Part shown: one piece after another, positions 12,939 to 25,700 of the stretch
How positions within the stretch are numbered: position 1 is the first letter of the stretch
How the letters are laid out: every line of letters begins with the position of its first letter
Assembly (NCBI GenBank): GCA_903813345.2
Contig: CAIIXF020000012.1
Location: 29,586,184 to 29,650,183 of the forward strand
Length of the DNA: 64,000 bases
Direction: 5' to 3'
Origin: Owenia fusiformis
Taxonomy: Eukaryota > Annelida > Polychaeta > Sabellida > Oweniidae
Program-made: the position numbers and the translations under genes
Notes under the pieces: model-generated
Databases searched by the model: none
Told to the model about the DNA's origin: nothing
The model's input: the letters and a program-made list of their open reading frames with translations, nothing else

Positions 12939-13099
12939 CAGTAAAATTTGTAAAGTGGAACAACTCTATAAGTGGAACACCTCAATAAGTGGAGCACTTT
13001 TCAGACCAAATTGACTTAATATTAAATAATCCCCTTTCTAAATTTTCCAAGTTGAACACTAAAGGTACCAAAGGTGTTCCACTTACACAGGTTTTACTG
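12939..13099. mobile_element. Tc1/pogo-like MITE with TA target site
   Basis: Starts CAGTAAAATTTGTAAAGTGG and ends ACTTACACAGGTTTTACTG, flanked by TA on both sides. The interior repeats gtggaacacct. The terminal CAGTAAAACCTGT style fits pogo/Tigger-like non-autonomous elements. Relatives occur near 38630-38680 and at about 46259-47050. Confidence 0.7.
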
Positions 13100-13275
13100 T
13101 ATTTGCAACACTGAAATAAGTAACCTCAACTAATTCTCTTCTAAGGGGTCACTAGCACCAAACAATTAACAACACAAACATTTAGGTACATCAATTGTAC
13201 AATATAAAATTACTCCTACAGGGTAACTGCAAGTTGACATTATTCATGGGGAAGTAATGAACTAGAGTTTACTTA

Positions 13276-13414
13276 TGCCTTGGTCACATTTACCCCGATC
13301 CATCGGCCTGCGCCCGCCCGATTGAGTGTTTTGTTCAATATTGTATACAATTTTAACCAAGTAGTCAATCGGCCGGGCGCGGTAGTGAAAACTGGAGCAA
13401 ATGTGACCAAGGCA
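13276..13414. mobile_element. palindromic MITE, ends TGCCTTGGTCACATTT
   Basis: Inverted ends TGCCTTGGTCACATTTACCC and GGAGCAAATGTGACCAAGGCA enclose a GC-rich palindromic middle (cggcctgcgcccgcccgatt against aatcggccgggcgcgg). A relative is at 33014-33150. Confidence 0.65.
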
Positions 13415-13644
13415 TTATTTGGGACTTAATACTGAATACTATTACTCTCATAAGCCCAGAAACATATATGAAAAATAAATTGACTCCGCGTCCCTTAAGA
13501 AAAAATCTTTTCTACTTAAGACTTTGAGACTCGACCGATTGGACAAACATCGATCTTGCATTAACTATTCATGTTCCTGGGCCCATGGTTATTCTATACA
13601 TGTTTAAATGTCTCATTACAACAATCACATTGAACACTGGGCGC

Positions 13645-13760
13645 CTTTTATCTAAGATTTGAGCTATTCCATCTTCTGTTTATCCTCATTCACATTGAAC
13701 ATTATACACTGTATCTAAGATTTGAGCTATTCCGTCTTCTGCTTATCCCCATCATCATTG
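13645..13760 (-). repeat. duplicated stop-codon end of TMX2
   Basis: The segment around the TMX2 stop codon (plus-strand tctaagatttgagctattcc(g/a)tcttctg(c/t)ttatcc) occurs at about 13717-13750 and again at 13650-13685, downstream in gene orientation. A short two-copy duplication of a coding edge. Confidence 0.7.
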
Positions 13761-16700
13761 TCTTCAGTTTCTTTATGTTTTGATCGTTTCTTAAGTGGAT
13801 TTAGCTTGCATTGGTTGTAAAGTTCATTTAATCCTAGATCTCTGATCACATTTTCCTGCAAGTAAACAAGACACATGGTCAACAAGATATGGTTAGCAAG
13901 TCACAAGGATAAAAGGCATTAAACATGCAAAATATCACCACCTGTCATTTGTTACAGTCAACGACCGCTGGATGCCAACCACCAAATGCTGTCACAAAAA
14001 TGTTGGGGATCTTAACAATATGACACATATCGGTGAATCAGTGATGCCATCAAGTTGTCACATCAGTGAAAAATGATCAAAAAAGGAATTTTAAAATTCT
14101 ATGAAGAGGTGAGAAATTTTAAGTGTGTGAAATTTTGAAATGTAAGTGGGTACCAAAAGCAGAAAGATACACGAAATGAAGAAACATTTTGGCAAGGCTT
14201 TTCTTAGGTTTGACATTTAGACCTGCATTATCCCATTCCTTGCTATCACCTATGATACTAATTCACTCAACTGCCAACTTGACATTATGAAATTAATGAG
14301 GGTAATCAATGGATGAAAATTGATATTCTGCCTAGTTTGGGTGAATACAAAACCTACATTCAATAGATTGATAATGTATCTATCATGTATGACTTTATCT
14401 AAAATACATATGTGTTATCTTTCAATTGGCACTTGTCCTGGTATATGTACATGAATATTTGAATATGATATGAGCAAAGCTACTGAAGTTGTAGAGCTGC
14501 ACAATAGATCAATAACAGATCAATAGTCCAGTCAGCCAGATGAAATTATGATTATCCTCCTATTGTTCGTATTTGGATTAATTGCACCAGAATCAGCAGG
14601 TTCAACAAAGAAAGGAGTATGTGTCAACCCTAGCAGTTATTTGTGTGATGATTTGACAGTTTTCAAAACAGTCACTTGGTGGTAAGTACAAACATACACA
14701 GTTAGCTATGTTTCAGTTATGAATACTATATCTAGTACTTGTTAGTGAGTAAGCAAACACCTTCAGTTTAAGAATTCCAAGATCAGACATGTATCTACAT
14801 TGAATATACAGGGTAGGCCAAAAATACACCAATTTTTTTCAAAAATCCCCTTTATGATATGAGAACTGAGAACATGAAATATGCAATATGCAGGCACATA
14901 GCCAGCGGGGAGGCAAAATCATGCAATTTTCACCATTCTGAGCATTTTTCTCATTCTGGAATTTTTGAAAAAGTCACTCCCCTTTGGCAAAAGCTGGCTA
15001 TGGGGCTGATATGTATCTTTGGAAAATCATGTTGATTCTTACACTGTAGTCCCCAAAGAATGCAGCACCCATTCTGCACCACCCAAAATGTCTCTAAACA
15101 GTACAGTATGCCAAAATGTTTCCCATATTCTATTGATCTGTTTCCTCAGTTTACCATGACAACTGTATCTCTATGTAGGTATGACTGGAGTCTGTCCCCA
15201 GCCTATGAGAAAAACACGAACTGTACCAACAAGCCTCGCCAGGAGTATATTCCTATGGCCTGGGGATGGTACCCCAACAGAAACATTACTGGAAAACTAC
15301 CTACTGATTCAAGGTATTCGGTTTTATTTGAAATTAAGTATGAATTGAAAAGGGAATACGCTAGTTATTTATTTTCACAGGGTGGGATTTTGATGTAGTG
15401 CATCGTCCAGGTAGTAGAGAATTTCAAAATGGATATTCACGGGAATCGACATGTTGACGTTTTATCCAGTTATTGGTCTAGGTAGCTCCAAGGGTTGCTC
15501 CAAGGACAGCCCAATTTTTATCTTGTGAAAATCCTCACCATTTCCCAAATGGGAGTCTCATGCATACCTTTGTAATGTATGGTGCATAATAATTATTAGC
15601 CATATTGGACTATTGGTCTTTTTCAGAGTGGTTTCAGGGGCGGATCCAGGAACCAACAAGGGGGGGGCCCAAATTTCAGGTCAGAGAAAAAACGTCCGCG
15701 CTTGCGCGGAAAAAAATTTTGGGCCCCTAAAATCCAAAAGTGGGCCCAAATTTTGAAATTTTGAGGCCCATTTTCTTTAAAATTTGGCCTGAAATTAACA
15801 AATAAGGCCTTACAAGGCCCAGTAATGACCAAAAAGGCCCACTTTTTGGGGCCTGAAGGCCTTGTTTGGCCCAAAATTTTTTTTGGGCCCAATTTTTTTT
15901 TTCTTGGCCCACCCAAGGGGGGGGGGGGCCCGGGCCCCTGGGCCCCCCCCCCTAATCCGCCAGTGGGTTTTAGGATTCAACGAGCCCAATCACAAAGACC
16001 AATCAAATATGACACCTAATATGGCAGCCAAATACTGGCCACTCCTTGAGCATGAGAGTGGAAACAGAATACTGATTTCTCCCTCATCCTCCCCTTGTGG
16101 AGGGGGACCATCATGTATGTCAGATTCAATTGCATGGTTCGATGCGTTCTTTGCCGCATGTAAGAACTGTCGCGTAGATTACATCGCAACTCATCATTAC
16201 TCATGCGATCCGGCACAAACCGCTGAATATCTTCATTCAATATACTCACGCTACAAGAAACAAATATGGCTGACGGAATTTGGATGCCCCTATACCCAGA
16301 ATGCAACTGTTGTTATGGAATACATGAAAGGAGTGTTGCCATGGTTAGAACAGGCTGATTATATCTACAGGTACTCCTGGTTCATAACACGTATGGATGA
16401 CACTCCATTTATTCATAAGGACAACCAACTGCTAATTGATGGCAAATCTGAACTAAATGAACTGGGGAAATTCTATGACAATTTCAAAAATGAATAGATA
16501 ATCTATTTTACGTGTATTTCTAACATATGCAAGCATTAGTGCCAAAAGTAAAGAAAAAATAGTATCGTATTGTATTTTGGTTACCGTCATACTTGGCAAG
16601 TAATACCTCATATCATTGGTATATTCCGTATTACTACGTATTTTACACTTGAAGACAAAGCCAGAAACCCCTCCTTAGAGGAGCCCTGTGTTCTTTTGTG

Positions 16701-19700
16701 TGCACCAATACACAGACATACAAATACACACCACAGCCCTTTGTATGAGTTGTGGACCATTCACAGTCAAACACATAATACACAAACAAACTTGTCTGAA
16801 CCATGAACCAACAATTGTCGCTAATGTTTATATCTATTAACCTTGGCAATACTTTCTGTTGTATATGATGTTTGAATGATCGTTTGAAATAAACTTGAAA
16901 AAAGTACACAGGTATTCCCTTCAACAGAACAAAATATTTGTAAGGTGTATAATATCTAAATGGTAAACAATTATTTTCAAACTTTGCATTGTTCCTTTCT
17001 TTTGCCAAAACATAGTTCCCAAGGTGTCAAAATTACGTGTCTAGCTACAAGCCCTTGTGACCCATCTACAACTACTCAACTGTACACATTCTCACACAAG
17101 TTGATAAAAATAGGGGGTCCAGGGTCTCGAAGCAAGACTAAAACAAGGCATTAACATGACAAAATGTCACCACCTAAAACAATTTGGTCAATTTAAAGCA
17201 AGTTGGAAAATACCTTTTGACCTTAAGAATGTTTTTGAAGATTTGAGCTTCTGGGATCTTGTAGATGATTTTGAAAAAAGAAATTGTTCAATCTGAAGCA
17301 AGTTAAAACTAGTTGCACACAAATCTTAAGTCAGATTTGAACTTCTTAGAACATGTAGATGATTTTGAAAAAAAAATTCGTCAATTTGAAGCAAGTTGAA
17401 AAAATACCTCTTTGACTTTTTTTGACATTGAAAAGGTCATTGAAGGTCAAATGTCAAATGTTAAGTCAGATTCGAACTTCTGAGAACATGTAGATGATTT
17501 TGAAAAAAAATTAAGTAAATTTGAAGCAAGTTGAAAAAAGACCTTTTTGACCTTGAAAAGGTCATTGAAGGTCAAATGTCAAATCTAAAGTCAGATTTGA
17601 ACTTCTGAGAACATGTAGATGATTTTGAAAAAAAATTAGTCAATTTGAAGCAAGTTGAAAAAAGACCTTTTTGACCTTGAGAAGGTCATTGAAGGTCAAA
17701 GGTCAAATCTAAAGTCAGATTTGAATTTCTGAGAAAATGTAGATGATTTTGAAAAAAAAAATTAGTCAATTTGAAGCAAGTTGAAAAAAGACCTTTTTGA
17801 CCTTTTTTGACCTTCAGAAGGTCATTGAAGGTCAAATGTCAAATCTAAAGTCAAATCTAAAGTCATATTTGAATTTCTGAGAACATGTAGATGATTTTGA
17901 AAAAAAAATTTAGTCAATTTGAAGCAAGTTGAAAACAGACCTTTTTGACCTTTTTTGACCTTGAGAAGGTCATTAAAGGTCAAATGTCAAATCGAAAAGG
18001 CAGATTTGAATTTCTGAGAACATGTAGATGATTTTGAAAAAAAAATTAGTCAATTTGAAGCAAGTTGAAAAAAAGACCTTTTTGACCTTTTTTGACCTTG
18101 AGAAGGTCATTGAAGGTCAAATGTCAAATCCAAAGTCAAATCTAAAGTCATATTTGAATTTCTGAGAACATGTAGATGATTTTGAAAAAAAATTTAGTCA
18201 ATTTGAAGCAAGATGAAAAAATACCTTTTTGACCTTTTTTGACATTGAGAAGGTCATTGAAGGTCAAATGTCAAATCTAAAGTCAGATTTGAATTTCTGA
18301 GAACATGTAGATGATTTTGAAAAAAAAATTTAGTCAATTTGAAGCAAGTTGAAAAAAGACCTTTTTGACCTTTTTTGACTTTGAGAAGGTCATTGAAGGT
18401 CAAATGTCAAATCTTAAGTCAAATCTAAAGTCAGATTTGAATTTCTGAGAACATGTAGATGATTTTGAAAAAAAATTTTAGTCAATTTGAAGCAAGTTGA
18501 AAACAGACCTTTTTGACCTTTTTTGACCTTGAGAAGGTCATTGAAGGTCAAATGTCAAATCTTAAGTCAGATTTGAATTTCTGAGAACACGTAGATGATT
18601 TTGAAAAAAAAATTTAGTCAATTTGAAGCAAGTTGAAAACAGACCTTTTTGACCTTTTTTGACCTTGAGAAGGTCATTGAAGGTCAAATGTCAAATCTAA
18701 AGTCAGATTTGAAGGTCAAATGTCAAATCTAAAGTCAAATCTAAAGTCAGATTTGAATTTCTGAGAACATGTAGATGATTTTGAAAAAAAAATTAGTCAA
18801 TGTGAAGCAAGTTGAAAAAAGACCTTTTTGACCTTGAGAAGGTCATTGAAGGTCAAATGTCAAATCTAAAGTCAGATTTGAACTTCTGAGAACATGTAGA
18901 TGATTTAGAAAAAAATTGAAGTCAGTCTAAACAGTATTTGTTAAGTTATAGGAAGTTGTAAGAAATTGTTACAGACGCCGGACGCCAACCGCCGGACGCC
19001 GGACGCCAACCTCCAACCGCCGGACGCCGTCGCAAAAAAACGGAGACCATAACAATATGTCACCACTTTTGGTGGTGACTAAAAAAAATTTTAGTCAATT
19101 TGAAGCAAGTTGAAAACAGACCTTTTTGACCTTTTTTGACCTTGAGAAGGTCATTGAAGGTCAAATGTCAAATCTTAAGTCAGATTTGAATTTCTGAGAA
19201 CACGTAGATGATTTTGAAAAAAAAAATTTAGTCAATTTGAAGCAAGTTGAAAACAGACCTTTTTGACCTTTTTTGACCTTGAGAAGGTCATTGAAGGTCA
19301 AATGTCAAATCTAAAGTCAGATTTGAAGGTCAAATGTCAAATCTAAAGTCAAATCTAAAGTCAGATTTGAATTTCTGAGAACATGTAGATGATTTTGAAA
19401 AAAAAATTAGTCAATGTGAAGCAAGTTGAAAAAAGACCTTTTTGACCTTGAGAAGGTCATTGAAGGTCAAATGTCAAATCTAAAGTCAGATTTGAACTTC
19501 TGAGAACATGTAGATGATTTAGAAAAAAATTGAAGTCAGTCTAAACAGTATTTGTTAAGTTATAGGAAGTTGTAAGAAATTGTTACAGACGCCGGACGCC
19601 AACCGCCGGACGCCAACCTCCAACCGCCGGACGCCGTCGCAAAAAAACGGAGACCATAACAATATGTCACCACTTTTAGTGGTGACATAATAATAACAAG

Positions 19701-22700
19701 GCATTAACATCCAAAATGTCACCACCTGCCATTTGCTAAAGATGCTGAACACCATCCACAAAAAATGTTGGAGACTATGACAATATGTCATCACTTCTGA
19801 TGGTGACATAAAAATAACAAGGCATTCAGTAAAATGTCAATACCTGCCACTTGTTACAGACACAGACCGCCGAACACCAACCACCATCCACAAAAAGTTG
19901 AAGACTATAACAATATAAATTGAGATTACAGCCATTCTGCAGATTTAAAGAATTCATTCTTACCTCGGTGAAGAGAAATCTGTAGACTTTCTTTTTTACA
20001 GGATCTATTAGTGGAACTCTGTCCTTCTCCTTGCCTCCCTGATAGACAACACATGAAGGTAGCTGTTTAGACCAGGGGGCAGTGTTTACCCCATACCTGA
20101 AATACATAAGGGTAGCTGTTAGGACCAGGGTGCAACATTTTCCCCATACCTGAAATATATAAGCCAAAGTAGACCAGGGGGCAACATTTTCCCCATACCT
20201 GAAATATATAAGCCAAAGAGTAGCTGTTCAGACCAGGGTGCAACATTTACCCCATACCTGAAATATATAAGCCACGGGGTAGCTGTTTGGACCAGGGTGC
20301 AACATTTACCCCATACCTGAAATATATAAGCCACGGGGTAGCTGTTTGGACCAGAGTGCAACATTTACCCCATACCTGAAATATATAAGCCAAAGGGTAG
20401 CTGTTTAGACCAGGGGGCATTTACCCCATAATACTAGTACTGGACTCAAAAGATGCATTGATTTCAGTTGAAATTGACGGCAACAATGGACAGAGTGGGT
20501 GATTGCAATAATTCTCCAAGATGTTACAATTCCAAAAGAATGTTACCTTTTAGCAACTGCTTCATATCTGCTGGCATCTATCTTGCCAAACCTGAGATTA
20601 TCTAAACTGTACCTGAAACAAAAAACAATTTTCATTATATTGGCCTTAAAATGATCAAAAAAAAATAAAGAAATCAATTTCTGGTCTTTTCTATGTTCCT
20701 CTATATTTGCCTATTATGGTATCACAGTAAGCCAAATGGTTTAAACATGAAATGGGATTTTGGAAGCTTACCCTAATTTTAGCCCATGCAAAATCCGAAT
20801 CATTACACGTTATCTATAGTTTATACTAAAGTAGACAGTTATCAGCTGATTGAGAAAATGGAGAGACCCAAAGGAACAATTCAAAGACAAAACTGAACAA
20901 TCACATTTTTTCAAATTTTCTCTTAATTCATTGTGATATCATCCTGAAACAATATTTACCAGCAATGCATTGCATGGTCATCTGTTCAAATTATTGTCCC
21001 CTTGACCGAATCAAAATCAAATCTTTAACTGTGGAAACTAACAATATGGTTAGTTACTTCAGCATATAAAGGCTCAAGATTAAGAAACACAGTGATAAAT
21101 ACCCCACTTTGGAGATCAAAAATGTCCCCATGTAACTAACCATTTTACAGTATGCCCAGAACCTAATCAGATATTGGCACTGGTAATCAGATATTGGCAC
21201 TTGTAATCAGATATTGGCACTAGTAATCAGATATTGGCACTAGTCATGCACTAGTTCATGCATTTGTGTAAATTTTGAGTTGAACGGATATGCTGTTTTC
21301 CTGGAACTTTGATGGTAAGGAATTTTGATGATAAGATTAATGTGGATCCCACTGACCCCCACAATCGCACTCACTCACTCACGCAAGCACGCACACACAC
21401 ACACACACAAATGCCTATCAGCACATAATGACAACAATATAGCACTTTTTAAAAATGTAATAAAAATTACAATGGATGAAGAATGTATCTATAATGGACT
21501 TACTTTTCTGAGATTTTAGAGAATATTTCTGAGAAGTTGACGCAAGGAGGCGACCATGCAGCGTACCATTCTATAACCCATGTTACTCTTTTGTCACTGT
21601 TAAGCTCATCCTAAAAATAAAACATCTACATGTACTAGTACTTTAAAGGTGCAGCAATTAGTGCAGGGGGAATTATATTTAGGTTTGGATATTTCATGAA
21701 GACTAACATATATTTTCATTATCTTCAAAGAAACCCCCTGGATCAACATTATTTCAGCTGATATTCCTCTTGAAACATGGTGGATCTTAAAAATCTATAA
21801 GTGGGACTTCCTTTATAGAAGCTTTGGACTGAATTTACACTTCTTAATGCTGAAATTGATAGTTTATACATACATTTTAAGAAAATATGTATGTCAAAGA
21901 AGGTGTTCAGCCAAATATTGACCTGATAGCTCAGAAAAAATAAAAAATTCGAATTTTCTCTATATAGTCCTTGTTGCCCCTTTAATGTTCATCATGCATG
22001 TACCTTTAAGCAATGTGCTCCTTTAGTTCAATAGCCTGACAAGACCCTACCTCAAAGTAATGAGCACATTTAGTTCAATACTCTTAAGTAATATGCATAT
22101 ATAGTTATGCCCAAAAGTAATGAGTACATTTAGTTCGATGAATGTGAGTACCTAGTTCAATGAAATAGCGTATCTCTAAGTAATGAGCACATTCAATTCA
22201 ATGAAATAGCCTAAATCATAGCCTACCTCTAAATGTGGACCTCTGAAGTAGGTGACTTTCTCTGGGCCTGAATAGACAGGTTCTGGCAGGAAGACTAAGT
22301 GCACTGAAACACAAATTAAAGGATTGGTTCCTGACACTTTCGAGATGCGACAGAAGTTTCACTTGAATTTCTAACAGGCTAGATAAATGAAAACAACAGG
22401 CAAAATTAATGGAAATCATAAATTTAACATGGAAAAATTGAAAAGTCCCTAAAAACAATGGGCGATTTTGTGAAAACAACCAGTGAAAATCTCCTGTTGC
22501 CTGATGCTAATGAAACCCCTGTGGGATGACAAGAAAGGTTGATGTTATCAACAAGATGATTGGCTTTAATTCATTAAAGCTTTGAAACTCCAAAAAGATT
22601 GTTAACTAATGCTGCCAGTTCACTATATGATTGTTTTGAAACACATTATTAGAAAATAAGACAGAAGACTTACAATAGAAATGCTGAAGTCTGTAATAAA

Positions 22701-25700
22701 AAGGCGGTGGTTTATTTTTGATTTCGCGGTCACAACATGGAATCAAAAAGTTACTCAACAGGCTTTTAATCATGAGATAGTGACATTGATGAGTGTGTCA
22801 GAACTAGTCAGAACTGACAAAACAAAATCAAATAATTGCGATCAAAATTGAACAATGCAGCCCTGACAGAATTCTTTTTACAATCTTCTTTTGACTGGCA
22901 TGGTACAATTTGGTAATACTATTACTAAAATGTTCATCTCTCAATGAAATGCTTGGTCTGCAGATATTACTAGATTGGTCCATGCTAATAAAAAGAAGAT
23001 GGAAAAATGCTGGGAGCCAGTCCTCCTTCTGACCACAGCAACAAAGCTGACCTTCATAGACTCTTTCTAGGGATTAATTATACATTGAGAACTTACGCTC
23101 TGATTGGGAAATAGTAAACTAAGTATCTTTCAATTCATTTTCATTACATCTTTCTAACAAATGAATAGAATGGTGTACTCACATATACAAAGCAACATGT
23201 AACCAAATGCCATTGGTGGGTGGTTTGTGAAGAATAGATAAATCGATGTAGCTTTGAAGAACATACACAGAGAAGACAGGTACTGTTTTGGTGTAGCTGA
23301 AACAAGAATATACAGTGTTCATAGATCATCATAGGTCAGGCCCGTAAGACACTTTTCTCCAAGGGGGGTGCGGTTTTTAGCTTACTAAAGAGAATAAAAA
23401 AATTGTCATTTTTTTGCCGCGTAAATCAAATCGCGTAAGACAGAGGGGGGGGGGGGGGGGGGGTCAGTTACTCCCTATATTGGTTTGGAATTAACAAATG
23501 CATGGCAACTTCCAATTGTTTTGTGGGGGGTGTGAGGAGTGGTCCACTCCCCCTAGAAAATTTTACAGTTTTGAGATGCTATTTGGTGCTTTCTGGGCAC
23601 TTACAAAGTGTAAGTTTCTAAGTAGTACGCCACCACCACAAGAATAAGAGTTGAGTGAATAAAAAACCGAGCATTCAGGGAGGTCTGGGGGTTCTCCCCC
23701 AGGAAAATTTTGAAATTTGGTTGTATTTGGAGCGAATTTGCAACCATCTGGTACGCCTGTGCGTAAATCAATAAGAAAAATGTGAAATTTTTCAAATTCT
23801 TTTGGGGGTGTCAAAGAGGATGAGAGGGTGAAGTGGGGTGGGGTGCCAGTAGGGGAGCAATGGGTTGTCCCCCAGAAACATTGACCATATCAAGGTGCTA
23901 TTTGATGATGTCTGGGCACTTAAAAAATGTCTGAGACAATACATGAAATTCAGAATATTTTCTTTTGTTTTGTGGGGGATGTGAGGGGTAGCTAACTCTC
24001 CTAGAAAATTTTACAATTTAAAGATGATATTTGGTGCTTCTGGGCACTTTTAAAGTGTATTAGTCAATAAAAACATTGAAAAACAATCACAATTTTTTTC
24101 AAATTTGGGGGGTGTCAAAGGGGGGGGGGGAGGGGTGCCAGAGGGGGAGGTGGCGCTCGGGTGCCAGAGGGGGAGCGAGTGTTTGTCCCCCATATCAAAA
24201 TTTACAATATCAAGGTGGTATTCGATGAAGTTTGGGCACTTTAAAAGTGTCTGGACCTAGAAGTGCCTATTTCCCAAGAAAATTTTACAATTTTAAGATG
24301 CTATTTGGTGCTTTCTGGGCACTTTCAGAGGGTATGAGTCAATAAAAAAAATCTCAATTTTTTTTTGGGGGGGGGGGGTGTTAAGGGAGGGGGGCTGCCA
24401 GAGGGGGAGGTGGAGTGGGGATGCCAGAGGGCGAGTAAGTGTTAGTCTTCCAGAATCATTAACTTTATCAAGGAGCTATTTGATGATGTCTGGGCAATTT
24501 AAAAGTGTCTGAGACAATACATAAGACAAATTCAGAACTTTTCCATTGTTTTGTTTGGGGTGTGAGGGGTGGCCCACTCCCCCTAGAAAATTTTACAATT
24601 TTACGACGCTATTTGGTGCTTTCTGGGCACTTTCAAAGTGTATGAGTCAATTAAAGAATTTGAGAAAATCACAATTTTTTTGGGGGGGGTCAAGGAGGGG
24701 GGGGGGGGGGGGTTATGCAAATGCAAGATGCAAGAGGGGGAGTAAGTCCCCCAGAAACACTAACTATTTCAAGCAGCTATTTGATGATATCTGGGCATTT
24801 TAAAAGTGTCTGAGACAAAACTCTAAAATAAATTTAGAACTTTTCCATTGTTTTGTGGGGGGTGTGACAGGTGGTTAATATCCCTAGAAAATTTTACAAT
24901 TTTACGACGCTATTTGGTGCTTTCTGGGCACTTTCAAAGTGTATGAGTCAATTAAAGAATTTGAGAAAATCACAATTTTTTTTGGGGGGGGGTCAAGGGG
25001 GGGGGGGTGCCAGAGGGGGGGGGGGGGTTATGCAAGTGCAAGATGCAAGAGGGGGAGTAAGTCCCCCAGAAACACTAACTATTTCAAGGAGCTATTTGAT
25101 GATATCTGGGCACTTTAAAAGTGTCTGAGACAAAACTCTAAAATAAATTTAGAACTTTTCTATTGTTTTGTGGGGGGGTGTGACGGGTGGTTAATACCCC
25201 TAGAAAATTTTATAATTTTAAGATGCTATTTGGTGCTTTCTGGGTACTTTCAAAGTGTATGAGTCAATGAAAAAAAAATTACAAAAAAATATTTTCAAAA
25301 AAAAAAAATTTTCAAATTTTTTTTTCAAATTTTTTTTGGGGGGTGACAAAGGGGGGTGCGGTCGCACCCATCGCACCCCCCCATCTGACGGCCCTGTAGG
25401 TTCAAGGGTGTTTCAATTTTTTCCATAGCTGCGATAGAAATGAAGCCCGATTTTTAAGGATGATAGAGGTTAGCCGTTTAGTGTTTACTTCTTAAAGACC
25501 TTTAAAGGACTTACAATCAAACAAAAATATCAAAATCTACATTCCCTTAGTTAATTTTGAATTGAAGAAACAATGCTTAAAGGCCCCATGTAAAGTTTAA
25601 ACCACTTTGGCTTATATTGTAGTCTTACCCAATGTTATCAAAGTGTGATATGTGAAACTTTTTTTTTTAATTTCAAAAAGTGGTTTTTGAAGGACTTTTT

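Noticed and set aside
15623-16019. Gly/Pro-rich frames on both strands around 15.6-16.0 kb
   Set aside because: Translations of the G/C-rich MITE; low complexity, no Met-initiated gene.
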